NCBI GenBank assembly: GCA_033064195.1
Contig: JARBJD010000645.1
Span: 1 to 26,515, forward strand
Length of the DNA: 26,515 bases
Direction of reading: 5' to 3'
Source: Blattamonas nauphoetae
Lineage: Eukaryota; Preaxostyla; Oxymonadida
Below, piece after piece: positions 8,742 to 20,430 of the stretch (the stretch's first letter is position 1; every line of letters starts with the position of its first letter). The translations under genes were made by a program, and so were the position numbers. The notes beneath the pieces are model-generated. The model saw nothing but the letters and a program-made list of their open reading frames with translations. It did no database searches and was not told where the DNA came from.

Positions 8742-10054
8742 CGAAAGTCATTCATGAACAACAAGAACATGACAAACATCCTTCGGGAACTTTGACACCA
8801 TCAGCCATAGTTCACTATCCCTCATGTGCAGGAAGAGTTCAACAAGTAATCGATGAAGTGGCAATTTGTCATCTCGCGCTGCCGTCTGTTACCCATCTTC
8901 TACACATCTTACTGCCCCTTCAACACCAAATCCCTCGCCGTTGTCGGTCCACTCGTGCTATTTTTCTTCTCCAAGATGGTCGATGGCGGATCCAACTGCT
9001 TCGCCAGTGCCCACTCCCATCAATCTCGAAGCCGCTGCAAAAACCGGTTATGATCCCCTTGATGGCTGCGGTGTCTTTTTTTGTGCCCGGAGGACTGCCT
9101 GTTGTTGGCACAGATGGCATCCCCCTTCAGCGACTCACATTGCACGATATCGAACGTGTGGATTGCTCCAGAATCCTCGCTCAGAAGCACGGGTACTCTG
9201 CAATGTGGCAGGCGGAGGAGAACACGCTTCCGTCGCCCAATCCAAGACAATCAGCCATGCTCGTGGACTCTCTGCAACTGACTCCTGAAGAATCAGCGAT
9301 CAGCCTCTCCTCGCACAACTCGCATCATGCACCAACTGCTGTGGAACGACCGTCAGACCATCTCACTGCCGATCTCGTCGGACCATTCATCACCATCCTC
9401 TTCTTCACATCACTCATCTCGCTCTTCGCGGACTCTGCGTCATCCCCCTCACCATCTCCAAGCCGTCCACTTCCGTCTCCGCCAGTCATCCCTTCCCAGC
9501 GCTGTGTGGATGCTTTCATTTTTGACGAAGAAGTGAGCAACACTTTCCTCGACCGAAATGGCCTCAAATGTGTTGTTCGAAGTCACGAAGCCAAGTTCCG
9601 TGGATTCGAAGTTCTGAAGAAAGGCCGATGTGTGACTGTGTTCTCCTCTGCGCATTCTTCAGGCTGGACGAATCGTGGGGCAATGGCTCGTCTTTCGTTC
9701 TTGCCCCTCTATTCTCCAAGGCACGACTCCACAACCACAGTAAACCTCCTCACACTCCAAAAGGGAAGCAGTCGACCGTCTCCAGTCCCACAATCGACAC
9801 CACCCCTCTTGCCCACCCCTTCCTCAACCGTCCAGAAGCCACTCCACGCGGTACCTGTCTTCCACTTCCAAGTGTTCGATGCAGGAATCCCAGCGCCATC
9901 CCCCAACATCACTGCCACTCCATCGTCCTATGTTGTCCATGAGCTTGGCATTGCACCTCCAGTTCCGTTCACTCAGGATTCAACCATAGGAACCGACACT
10001 GGCCGGACTGAAGCAGCGTGCCCTTCTCCGAACTCTTTCAACAGGGAGTGGTAG
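8651..10054 (+). other. Long open frame of doubtful coding status
   Basis: This 467-codon plus frame is open from 8651, but its first 100 bases are antisense to the kinase. It is rich in Ser, Pro and His, with a proline-serine run (SPSPSPSRPLPSPP near 9450) and one hydrophobic stretch (GPFITILFFTSLISLFA). The opposite strand also has several open stretches (9568-9325, 9250-9020, 9918-9709) with protein-like but unrecognised sequence. The minus strand may be the decayed upstream part of the kinase gene. I recognise no domain on either strand and cannot decide which is the coding one. Confidence 0.3.
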
Positions 10055-10253
10055 ATGCAAAGCTCATCTCTCTCCACAACTCCTCCACTCAAATCTTCTG
10101 CACGTTAGACAGACAGGGGTGTGCTTGAAAATGTAGTGCCGGGTTTCTTGGTTCTTTGAGTAAGTCATGCACAAAAAAACAGACTGTAATCAACGATTCT
10201 ATTCAGGAAAGTGAAATGGTCCAAAAGAAAAAAGGTTGTGAAGAGTATCAGTT

Positions 10254-13200
10254 CTACTTCTTGGGTCGTGAGGGGGTGATGTTGGAGGTAGTTTGATGGG
10301 AGTATTTTCGTTTTCCATTCGATAAATACATGGAATCAATTGTGGTTAGAGCGGGATTGGAACGGATAACTGAACTTCGAGATGTCGATCGAGGGCTTAT
10401 TATCTCTTCATCTTCATCGTTCACATCATCTGATAAACTTTGAATTGTTTCGCTTCGGAATGACTCATCGTCTTTTTTTGGGTTCTCGGCCAATGACTGG
10501 ATAGCAACTAAATAACGTGTTCGTTCGCCATTCGGAGAACAGAGAAGAGTTGCGAGATCCTTCCAGGAAAGAAGCAAATCTTCACCAAGACACCGAAACA
10601 GGGCTATTTGTGTATGAATGATGTGTGATCGGATTTCGACCATCTTGTCTGAAAGAGCTTTTCGTTTGGTCGCATCCACATTTTGACCCTCTCCTCTGAG
10701 AATCATGAACACCAAATCCAGGTCTTGTTTCGCAGTGTCGAATTGATCATTTGCTAATTGAATAACGGTTTTGGGATCCCTGTTTTGAATCTGTGAAGCA
10801 TCTGTGAGGAATTGAAGCAGTTCACCCAGACGCGAGTGATCCAACAACGGGTTCGCGAGAAAGAGATTGAACAGGAGATCAGAGTCTTCGTTGCTGAGGT
10901 TCGTCACAGGATTACTTTCAGTGTATGGGTTCACAAGAAGCTGAAATTGTTGTTTCACGATGAGCAGGGCATTCTCGAGCAGAGTCTTCATAACTTGGAG
11001 GTTGATATCGATTTGTTGTTTCGTTCTGTCCAGTGTCTTGACAACATCGGCTTGTTCATACGTTAATTGTGGGTTTGATGTGAGATTCTTTGAAATGGTT
11101 GTAATTTCATCCAAATCAGTAGAGTCCAATGTCGGTTTCCCATCGAGACTCCCAATCAAAGAAGTACTTTGACGTTTCGAATAAAGACAAGTTCGTGATG
11201 CTCGATTGTACAGGCCATCCAAATCGTTCTTAGTGGTTGACACGATCTTCTGATCTTTTGATTCCAACCGTTCCTTGATCTTCTTGTACTCTTCAGGATC
11301 ATTGAAATAACCCACCAAGTAATTCATGTCATGAAGAGTGAGCTGATCGGGACGTCTGAGATAAGCACTGCATCGTTCGAGAATGTCTGCAACGACGAGA
11401 CGTGACCCGTTCACATACGAACCCAACAGCTGGAAATCGCTCATGCACAGCTCCATCATGCTTGAGCGATGAGAGTGCACAGGACCAAGGTCTTTTGTGA
11501 GGAGTGGTTCTTTCATGGTATCTTGACCAAATATTTTTTGCAGATCTCCAAATGCCACGACTTGTCCACGTCTGAGATGGTCCTGCACGGAGAATTGTGT
11601 CGAAAATTCTTTAACTAGTGTGGAACTTCCAACGAGCAGGCATTTGATCTCAAAAGGAATGAGTTTTTGTGCACCGTAGAGGGTGACAGGCAATCTGTTC
11701 AGACAGTTCATCGGAACAAACATTTGAGCGAGAGGAACGAACGTGTTCTCATACAGTTCCTCCACCGATTTGTGCGGTGGATACGACACACCAACTGAAC
11801 GCACATTGAATTTTCCGTTTGTCCTTGTGAACCCGATCGCTGTCTTATCCCCCCAACGTCTAACAACGCTCAATGATTCAAGTAGATGGGAGTTTGCAGT
11901 CATGACTTCAACGGTAGGATCTTCACTGCCTCCTGAATTCTCGACTTGATTGGTAAGATCTTCATCGTCTCCAGGATCTTGTTGATCCACATCAGAACTA
12001 TGATTCTCCTCGACAACGACTGATCGTGGTGGGAAGTATGAAAAGAGGTCGAGAATCGGTGCATCATATTCAACTTGAAAGAAGTCTTTGTCTTTGCTTG
12101 GTTTAGGTTCTGGTGGGTCGTTCGCAAGAGGGTAGAAATCGTTCCTTTCTGGAGTCGGCTCAATGAGAACAATGTCGATCCAATCAATTTTGTAGCCCTT
12201 GTCATGAGAATTCGGAATTCGTCCTATTGTTGGGTATGCCACCGAAATCCAATGTTTACCACAATTTGTGGGCTGTGTGTGATGAAAATCGTCGTTCTGC
12301 ACAGCTTCTCTCGCAAGAGTGAACATAACTGTCGACGTAAACGTGGCATTAGGGTCTCGTGCCCAGTTTTCTTGAGGATTGTGACGATCATAAATCCCGA
12401 CTTTCCCCATTCCAGAAGAATTTGACACCCACGGTGAAGCGATGAGCTTTTCTGACGATTGGATTGGGAGTTCTTTTTCTTCAATGCGTGGGCAGCAATG
12501 ATTCGGGAAATCTTCTTTCAAGACAACTCCACAAAAGCAACACCTGAAATGCAGTGGATTTGTGTTTGGCAGCAGCGACACAACAGAATCCAGAATCAAC
12601 CGATCAGTGTATTTAATTTCTTTATCCTGCGCTGTTCTTGCATAAACATTCACAACCCAAAAATTGAGTTCATTCATGAAGAAGAGAGCGTGGTTGGTTC
12701 CTTTCAAGCCGAACGTTTGGACGTTTGGGCTCTTCACAAAGAAGAAGTACGGAAAGATGGCACTCGGCTGGAGTTCATAGATGCTGAAGAATATAGCGAG
12801 CCACATCAACATCAGATTGGCCCCGGACGGACAGATATCATGACTTTGCGCGAGGGTTGACTGGATAAAAATCACCGACAGGGCGTCGATGACTATCTTC
12901 TTTTTCTGGATGTGCTCACGGTGCTCGATGGGCTCCTCGAGGTGGACCTTGAAGAACAGAAGAATCGAGTCGAATCCTGCATTATTCGAACCCAGTGGCA
13001 TAAGAGAGTAAGTGAAGCATTTATATTCCAGGGGTTGGTGGGAGGAGGAAGCCCGCTGTATGGACTTGAGATTGCCATGTTCGTCAAATTCGATGAATGG
13101 TGCCCAGCGTGCGCCCAGCGAATTTTTGAAGAGAACATCGTACTTAGCCTCATATGGAGAGAGTTTGGCTGTTTTGATGCGAGAGATGTCCGGCAGACAC

Positions 13201-15456
13201 GCACGAAGGACGTTGGTCGAGCTTCGGAGATAGATGTTTGATTCTCCAAGGGACTCTGGGAGCCAGAATGGCAGACATGGAGGAGGAGTCTTGCTATGGA
13301 TGCGGGTTGGATTTTCGATGTAGAGTCCACCTGCGATGGCATCCAAAACAAAGTTGTGGAAGATGGCTCCTCTTTTTTGGCTGTTGTCTGGATTTGTGGC
13401 TAGTGAAGTGAGGAAATTGTTGTATTGTTTTGTGCTATGTAGATTGAACATATCCAAGAGATATCGCCGAGCCTCGACAGTCGCAAATTGCACAAACCAA
13501 TTGTGGCAGTCATACTGCGGGCACGAGAAGTGAACGAGTTTGTGAGAGACACCCCGCCCAAAGAAATCGTCTGGGGGGATTTCTAATTTGTCTTCTGGTA
13601 TCCCTCTTTTGAGTTCCGCCAACATTTTCCCAGCCCGACCTTCTTCCAATATGAAGCGTGGAATGAACGAAAACTTTCGAAGTCCCTCTTCAATTGATTT
13701 CTGCCGTGCTTTGGAAAGCTCTTCGTCTTGACCCATCGTATTGAGAAGTGCTGCTTCCTCCTGGAGCGAATATTTTGGAACAACATATTCAGCAATGAAA
13801 TACTGTCTGCCTTTCCCTCCGGGAGCATCCGTATCGTTCCATCTCGATCCCTCTGGTGAAGTGAAGAGGACACAATGGTTCCCTTTTGGGATGTTTGTGT
13901 CCTGAGAGATTCTGAGACTGAAAACCATGACGAAAAAGAACACAAACTCATCGATGATATGCCATTCTGTGCCTCTGAAATTGTTCTGAACAGAGTATCC
14001 ATAAAAGAGCCTCGACTTAGGTATAATAGATGATCCAGCCTTGATTGTCGAACCTGCTTCGATTGTGTAATCCTTGTCGAGAGGTTTAGTCTCCGGGAAA
14101 ACTTCCTTGTGGTTCGGTCCATGATGGAGCAGAAATGAACCAGCAGCAATCACTGAATCAGGATGCAGGATGATATTGTCCTTTACCAAGTATGAGTATG
14201 TTTCCACGTGGATCGTCTGAATGGGTGGCAGTTGATCGGGTGGTAGGGTCATGACTGCATTGAACGGTCTTGATAAGAGAACCGACCCTGGATTGATAAC
14301 TGAATGTTTTGCGACAGATCGAAACTCTTGCAATTTGAGCGGAGCTTTAAGAGTTTCAGGTGGAACAACACTGTACAAGATTGAACCTTCAGCTATGACT
14401 GAGTCCTTCTTGAGAAGAGATTGTGCATTCACAGTGACGTCATGTGGTATTGGGCTGTCCGAAACGGAAATATGATCTTTCTTCCCGATTATGAGACGGA
14501 GGAAATGAGGGAAGCATTCCACACTCGGGACAATAATTTGTCCCAGATATGAAGATGCACCCTTAATCTTTGCTGGACAATAATCATCTTCAGATTTTGA
14601 TTTGGTCTCAGGTTGGGGGTTTGTCTCAGGTTTTGTTTGAGTGCCAGAAGTCGATTCGCTCGTTGGTTTTGTCCCTTCGTTCAAGTAAGAACGAACATTG
14701 TAATGATAAAAATACGTTGGGACTTCAAGAAGTCTCGCCTGTCCATCTGAATCCACAATGGTTACTGTCGCATAATCAGCTTTCGACTGTTCCGCGAACT
14801 CGAACACAAATGCACATTCACCCGCTTTCATCGTTGTCACAGCCTAAAAACAACTGAATTCCTAAAAAGAGTCACACTTTGACTCCAAAACTCATCAGCA
14901 ACGTGATGAACGGATATCGACTTGCCGATTTTCCTAATCCAGGCGTGCCAGTGACAATATGAAGAAAAGGGAATTGCGAAGGCTTTTTTGGATCATTTTG
15001 TGAAGCATTTTTCTTGATGTAGGCCATTGAATTAACAATGATGTGACCGAAAATAGACAGTATTGCAGAACGGAAGAGGTAGGGTTTCAATTCGTCGTTT
15101 TGATTTTCTGCTTTCCGATCTGTGGGAAATGACAGATAGAGGAAACGTGAAAGGTCACGAAGGTCATCTTCATCAAGGTCACAATTAAAATCAAGAAAGT
15201 CATTGCGGTGCAGAACGCCAACGCAAGAATCAAGAATAATTTGAAGTTTTCGACAAAGGACAAGATCAGCTTCATGAATCTCTTCGGGTTTGTCCGGCGA
15301 CGGTCCTAGACGTGTGCCAACAGTATTTCCCATATGAAAAAGTTCTATCCAATATGGGGGTACAGTGACCGAGAATGAAGAGTGTGATGAAACTGAGGCA
15401 AAAGGGGATTTGAGTCGGATCAAGTCTTCACAAACAATGGGCCGATCATTCACCAT
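10254..15456 (-). CDS. Crinkler/RHS-type P-loop ATPase with nuclease-like domain, very large
   Basis: There are two exons: 15456-14878 (193 codons) and 14843-10254, joined by a 34-nt GT-AG intron (14877-14844), giving about 1720 residues. Walker A is GTPGLGKS at about 170-177, in the VTGTPGxGKS setting of Crinkler/RHS proteins. After about 140 residues of linker come hexapeptide-like repeats at about 334-484 (SVIAEGSIL, SVINPGSVL, SVIAAGSFL, TIEAGSTIKAGSSI). A Walker B-like WHIIDE is at about 487, TSPEGSRW at about 521, and the family-like YSLQEEAALL and FSFIPRFIL follow to about 592. A nuclease-like region (about 814-929) has GFDSILL, IFIQST and YFFFVKSPNV. A Cys/His cluster CCFCGVVLKEDFPNHCC is at about 961. 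The remaining 740 residues are unrecognised, with an acidic stretch and a basic tail. These proteins are known as effectors or hot-spot proteins; its role here is unknown. It looks whole. Start ATG at 15456 is the first in frame. Confidence 0.75.
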
Positions 15457-16287
15457 CTGTCCCTTTCCTTCGCAGGGTCCTCACACAACCTGTTGCATAA
15501 CCATTCTGACTTATATGTGAAAGAACGGGATCATTTCTGTTCTTGAATCCACCTAGGCTGAATACTTCTGTTTCATCTTCACTTCTTCTTCCTCCGTGTC
15601 ATTTTAAAATTATAACCACTTTCAACAAACTCCATTCCCCAGACAAATGCTGTCTCGAGAAGCTCTCTGATCTTCTTCAGGCTGGTCGTATGCACCTGTC
15701 CTCCTTTTCTGTCAGACAGAAATATTCAAAACACAAAGGAAGATGACGACTGTCAAGCGAAGAGTTATTGAGTTGATTCTTCACAGTTTGGGCATTATTG
15801 GCCTTCATGTTTTCCGATTCTCGGCAGTCATCATATCGCAGGTGATTCTTCTTGACGAGCTGATCTTCAACGATGAGATCACCTATGTTCTGCAGGTTCT
15901 TGTGAGCGCTGCTGACTTGGGGGTCGACTCACAGGGAGGAATCACACAGACAACAAGCATCAGCCAAGTTCCAGAAAAGGTCAACATTGTTGAACTTCTC
16001 GTCCAGCCTTCCAATCAGAAGCATTTCTCGTAATACGTTCGTTTTCACTTTTTCATAACTTCCTGTGTCAGCTCAGCAAACTGGTTCCCTGAAATTTGCG
16101 GAGTTTTGATTGTTATTTTCTGATTGTTGTGATGAATGGGAAGAGCTGTGATCCTCTGTTTCACGTCGTTCGTGCCATAAGTGTGCTTTATTTTCTTTTC
16201 CCATACTGTTTTTGAACAAATATCTAATATGGACGATCTCAACTTGTGAGTATCGTCTCCCAACGGAAACATTTTATCATTCATCAA
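15457..16287 (-). CDS. Exon-like minus-strand pieces, unknown protein
   Basis: Minus-strand frames give MMNDKMFPLGDDTHKLRSSI (from 16287), then REMLLIGRLDEKFNNVDLFW (about 16032), LADACCLC, and a charged stretch NLQNIGDLIVEDQLVKKNHL (about 15900). They are separated by TGA codons in places where short introns could lie. The opposite strand shows one 96-codon frame (15743-16033) that is unusually rich in Ile, Leu and Val, as expected for the antisense of a Lys/Glu-rich coding strand. The family is not recognised. These pieces may be a separate small gene upstream of the Crinkler/RHS-type gene or an exon set of it. Confidence 0.3.
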
Positions 16288-16665
16288 TCTCGCAATTTAC
16301 ACAACTTATTCGTTTCTGATTCATGGAAACACCTTGCATCCTACGAAAGGACACAACGGCAAACCGAAAAGAGTTCCAAAAATTGTTTGGATGTGTTCTC
16401 AAAGATTACATCAGCCAGTCAAAAAGATGAAGTAAGAATCGAATATTTGTGAAGTGAATGATTTTAAACTCAAAAAAGATGCGAAAGTACTAAAGAAGCC
16501 TGTAAAAGGATGATTTCAATTCTGTTCTCCGAAATTTATGGACATGGGACATAATTCCCTCTTTGAGCGATCTATAGAACATTAAGGTCTAATTTTTGTG
16601 AAAACGACTCGTGAACTAATCTGTTTACACTACAAAAGTCAACGGAAAGGCAAAATTGTCTTGAA

Positions 16666-17332
16666 GTGGCGAAAGGAGGATCAAGGTTTGATCTTCCCAC
16701 AATCAATGTGAAATCATTCCGTTCTCCGAAAAAAGTCATATCTCAATCCTTCTCACCTTCCACGTCTCAGATGACATGGGACAAACCTCAGAACAGGAGT
16801 CCGAAAAATGTGAGAAACCTAATAATGGATGTGATCAACCATCCTAAATACCCCCATGCCCGCTCAAAAATCCCCATTCAAGGATCCTGTCATAAAGATT
16901 AACGCACTCACGGACAATGCCCTGATGGTCACTGAAGTGCAATCCCGGTATGCTTTCCACCATACAAAGCTCAATTCGCTGTTTTTATCGAATACAATTG
17001 TTGCATCATTTTTCTTGCTTGGATCTGTCTCTTTCCTTCGTCATTCATTCTCTTCCTCTTTTTCCTCATTTTTCAGTGTTTGTCGGTCAAACATTGTTGT
17101 TTCAACAAGTTGGACGAACAGTTTGATCACTCCACCAATCAGTTCAGATCCAGCATATTTTCCGTGTATTTCAGGTTTGCTCTCATTTTTATTCCTTACT
17201 TTTCATTCTCTTCATATATTTCGGCAGATGCGTGAATTTCATGTTGTTAATACGATGATCCATGACACCAGCGGAGATCTCTGCAATCAGAAGGCAGGGA
17301 AATGTCACTCAGACTTCGGACATATCACTTGA
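16666..17332 (+). CDS. Possible multi-exon plus-strand gene fragment, unknown
   Basis: A Ser/Lys/Pro-rich frame (16666-16902) and an overlapping frame containing FKDPVIKINALTDNALMVTE are followed by a T-rich intron-like stretch with ends gtatgc (16948) and tttttcag (17077). A 97-nt exon-like piece reading CLSVKHCCFNKLDEQFDHST follows, then another intron-like stretch (gtttgc to tcggcag), then MREFHVVNTMIHD. No family recognised and the joining is uncertain because one frame change lies between the first two pieces. Confidence 0.25.
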
Positions 17333-17623
17333 ATTAAAATATAGTTTGAATTGATGATTTTTTGGGTAATGTGACGTGATGATCAGTTCTAAAAATCGGA
17401 GAGACCCATCATAAATCGGAAAAAGGAATGAGAATCGGGACCATCTCCAATTGAGTTCTCACTGCTTGAGTACGTGTAATAAGCTCCCTACAACCTGTAA
17501 TTCACTCAAATATAGTCATTGATTCTTATTTAGGTAGAAAAGCGAATTGTGTCTCCAAATTGTTTTGTGTCCCACATCTATTAGGATTAGATATGAAAGT
17601 TGATATGACTAAAATGTAGCTCC
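17333..17623. other. No gene seen
   Basis: AT-rich spacer between convergent features, with stops in all frames. It would hold the 3' ends of the flanking genes; I see no definite polyadenylation signal. Confidence 0.5.
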
Positions 17624-19118
17624 TCAGGTTGGTCGTTTGAGAGTGATAAAATGTTGATGGAATATTTCCATTGTTTCCATAGTTTGTTTAGACATTTTTG
17701 TGGTTGATTTGAGCAATTTCTGTTCAATCACATCATCTTGTACATAATCGAATATGATGCAAGGATGAGGGGCATTCAAGATGAAGGCAACAAGAATCTC
17801 GAAAAAAATGCAGAGCAAAGTGTCTGCAATCGGATGAGTGTGTCGATACCATTTGAAAGCGAAGAGAGCAGCGAGAACTTGGCTCTTCTCGATTTCGGCG
17901 TAAATTGATGCACTCCGATTGTGGAATAATCCGTGAACGATCAATAAATCCGCACAAAACGATGACGACGTGTCGTCAACAAGCCGATCAGAGACAAATC
18001 GAAGAAACATCTGAGAGGAATGTGGTTCTGGGAATGCTTCCTTCAGAAGTCTCAGTGAATGGAATTCATTACTTCCTGAGATATTCGACAGGCAGTGGGA
18101 GATAGCGTGATGAAATTCTTTCATGTGCTTTGGGAAAATGTTCGAAAGTTTGTATTGATCGTGATATTGGGCATGGATTGACGAAACTAATTTGTGCTGT
18201 TTTTCTTCAGTTGCCAGTGTGATGCAATCGAGAGACAAAATGATTTCCAGTGTTCTCCTCCATAAATCTCCAGGATTTTCCTTTGTCAATTCTGCTGTTG
18301 TCAAGGTGAGGAGAGAACAGTCATGGGACAGTCTATCTCGTTGAATGGTCTGAACAACACGAACACATTCTCCAAGTAAGGGGACAAGACCAGCATTGAG
18401 ATATAAATCAACCACTTCGGTGCTTCCGGACATGGCTGTGCCAATCATATGCAAAACCTTCCTTGCGATATGGAAATAGTTGTCGAGTTCGGTAACAATC
18501 TGTTTCTTAAGAATCTCTTCATCCGGAACCTCTGAAGAAGACTGTATGGTTCGTACTTTCTTCTGGCTCTCGGAAATTTGGTTTCGTGTCTGGGCTTGGT
18601 TCAAGACAGTAAATGCACGATATCCGTTTGAAAGACCCTCGCAAGCATACGACAAAAGTGAAACTGCGAGTTGTGGAAATGATTGGATGTGTTGAGGGAA
18701 GAATGGTGGCATTGGTGACTGGTAGAGAACCGAGGAGTGTTCTTGAAGGAGACCCGGTTCTGAATGAAGAACATCGATAGCACTGACAATGTCCAAAGAA
18801 CAGCCTGATACAAACACCATAAAAATAAAATATGCCAAGTCTGCCGTGATGGGAGTTCGGGTGATGAAGGCGAGATGTCTGATCGTTCTGAGGATGTGAT
18901 GACAGCTATTTTGATGATCTGGTATGGTCTTTGTCATGAGCGGAAACAGGAAGCCTGAGGTATTTGCAATGAGATCTTTTGACCATAAATGCCATGCAGG
19001 TTGTTGGACTGTTCGGTTGTGAAGTTGGATCAGGGCTGGAATAAACACTTCAAATATTCCCAGATGCACAAGATGGCATGTCTGAACCCTGTAGGGGATC
19101 GGAACCCTGTAAGGGATC
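17624..19118 (-). CDS. Leucine-rich alpha-helical repeat protein (ARM/HEAT-like), unknown role
   Basis: This frame of about 498 codons is uninterrupted and ends in TGA. The sequence is a series of amphipathic helices rich in Leu, Ile and His (for example AGLVPLLGECVRVVQTIQRD and HSLRLLKEAFPE), the look of an armadillo/HEAT-type solenoid. No single repeat is clear enough to count. There is no signal peptide or convincing membrane segment. No ATG fits the 5' end: the open frame begins at a TTG just upstream of two near-identical acceptor-like sequences (TTACAGGGTTC and CTACAGGGTTC, 18 nt apart near 19105 and 19087), so an upstream exon is likely. The frame at 19867-19600 is a candidate. Families of such proteins are common in flagellate protists; function cannot be given. 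Confidence 0.6.
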
Positions 19119-19414
19119 AAGCGAATATGTGAGAAAGAGACCTTTTTAGAGGGGGGATTTCAAAAAATACCAAATTTCAGTTGGTCTTGTATCCTATGTT
19201 GATTTCTTTAGAAAATTGGTTCGGAGGAAATCGTGTATTTTCTCAAACATTTTTAATCCTACTCCCATCTCGCGATCTATCAACTTTACTGGTCAACTAA
19301 ACAGAAAAAACGGAGAGAAAAGGTGAATATATGCGAATTGAAATGGAATGAGAGTACATCGTGTCCGTTTGATTCGTCAATTCCTGGAAATGTTGATGTG
19401 GCCCTGATCCAGGA

Positions 19415-19867
19415 TCATAACCAACGATTCTTAGAAAAAATCATGCAGATGTTAATATCGAATGAGAAATGGGAAAAGAAAAAAGAATATGAAAGGTAGA
19501 TATGCGGAAAAGAAAGTGAGGAGAACGGGATGGATATATGCACAGTTAACGACGTATCACTTCTGTTCTGGTCACCCAAATCTGATTTTGGTGGTCTGAG
19601 CATGTCTGCTGGGATGTTTAGATGAGTATGACAGGAGTTGTGGAGCCGCCAAGATGGTTTTCTGGATTTATCGTCTCTCTCTTTCACGATCATTTTGTAC
19701 CACCTCTTCTGATACGACAGCCATTCCATTCGCGGGAGAGGCTTGCCTGAAATCGCGGTCATTCGATATCGTGCTGCGAAGCGGGGGTAGAGATCTTGTG
19801 GTAATCCAGTGGTTCTTTCAACATCTGTCCGCCTCAAATAAACATGGGACAATATTTTTGACATCAT
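19415..19867 (-). CDS. Possible 5' exon: MMSKIL frame, unknown
   Basis: A 150-codon frame from ATG at 19867. About the first 85 residues look like protein (HVYLRRTDVERTTGLPQDLY, then RMTAISGKPLPRMEWLSYQK); the tail turns into Ser/Phe/His-rich sequence typical of read-through into an intron. The donor is not clear (GTGACC near 19572 or GTGCAT near 19545 are options). It lies upstream of, and on the same strand as, the helical-repeat gene. Its first 18 bases match the core of the dispersed repeats at 1139 and 6710. Confidence 0.4.
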   Translation of the reverse strand: MMSKILSHVYLRRTDVERTTGLPQDLYPRFAARYRMTAISGKPLPRMEWLSYQKRWYKMIVKERDDKSRKPSWRLHNSCHTHLNIPADMLRPPKSDLGDQNRSDTSLTVHISIPFSSLSFPHIYLSYSFFFSHFSFDINICMIFSKNRWL

Positions 19868-20430
19868 AGCTCACATCCTTAAAATGAGAATTTCCGAAAA
19901 TCCGTAAATCCTTCACGAATTGAGATTGTATGTTTTTCTTAATTGAGATTCTTGATGTTTTGATCTCCAAGTCTGTTCTATTGACAAATGTAGTGTGATC
20001 GAACCATAATCGTGATGTTATGTCCGAGGATTCCTGAAAAGGGTGTTTTCCGATTTCGCTGTCTGTCTACTGCAGTTTTGTCATGAATTAATTGGCCATC
20101 AGTATCCTGGAAACAGTCTGTTCTATATATTTCGTCATCTCACTTCAATCTCAGATTTTAGGGTACCCAATCGTCCACCATTCATATCATCCCAGGTCTG
20201 TCTTTGTTACGCATTGCTTATTGTCCATATCTGACTTAGGTCACTATGGATCTGGTCATGAAGTGAATCATAAAAAGGAGGCCAAATATGGTCATCTCTG
20301 GATTGATACCCTTCGAACCCTTCCACTCATCGTCAAAGTTTTTATCTCTCGGTCTTCATTATTTTCCATTCATTCATTTTTGCTCTTCCAATCTCACACA
20401 CGCTAACCACCCGTTCCCGAAGGCTCTCAC

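Noticed and set aside
11743-13533. Plus-strand frames of 65-133 codons
   Set aside because: They are antisense to the uninterrupted 1528-codon frame and have no protein-like features.
15087-15275. 62-codon minus-strand frame
   Set aside because: It is a shadow frame inside the first exon of the Crinkler/RHS-type gene.
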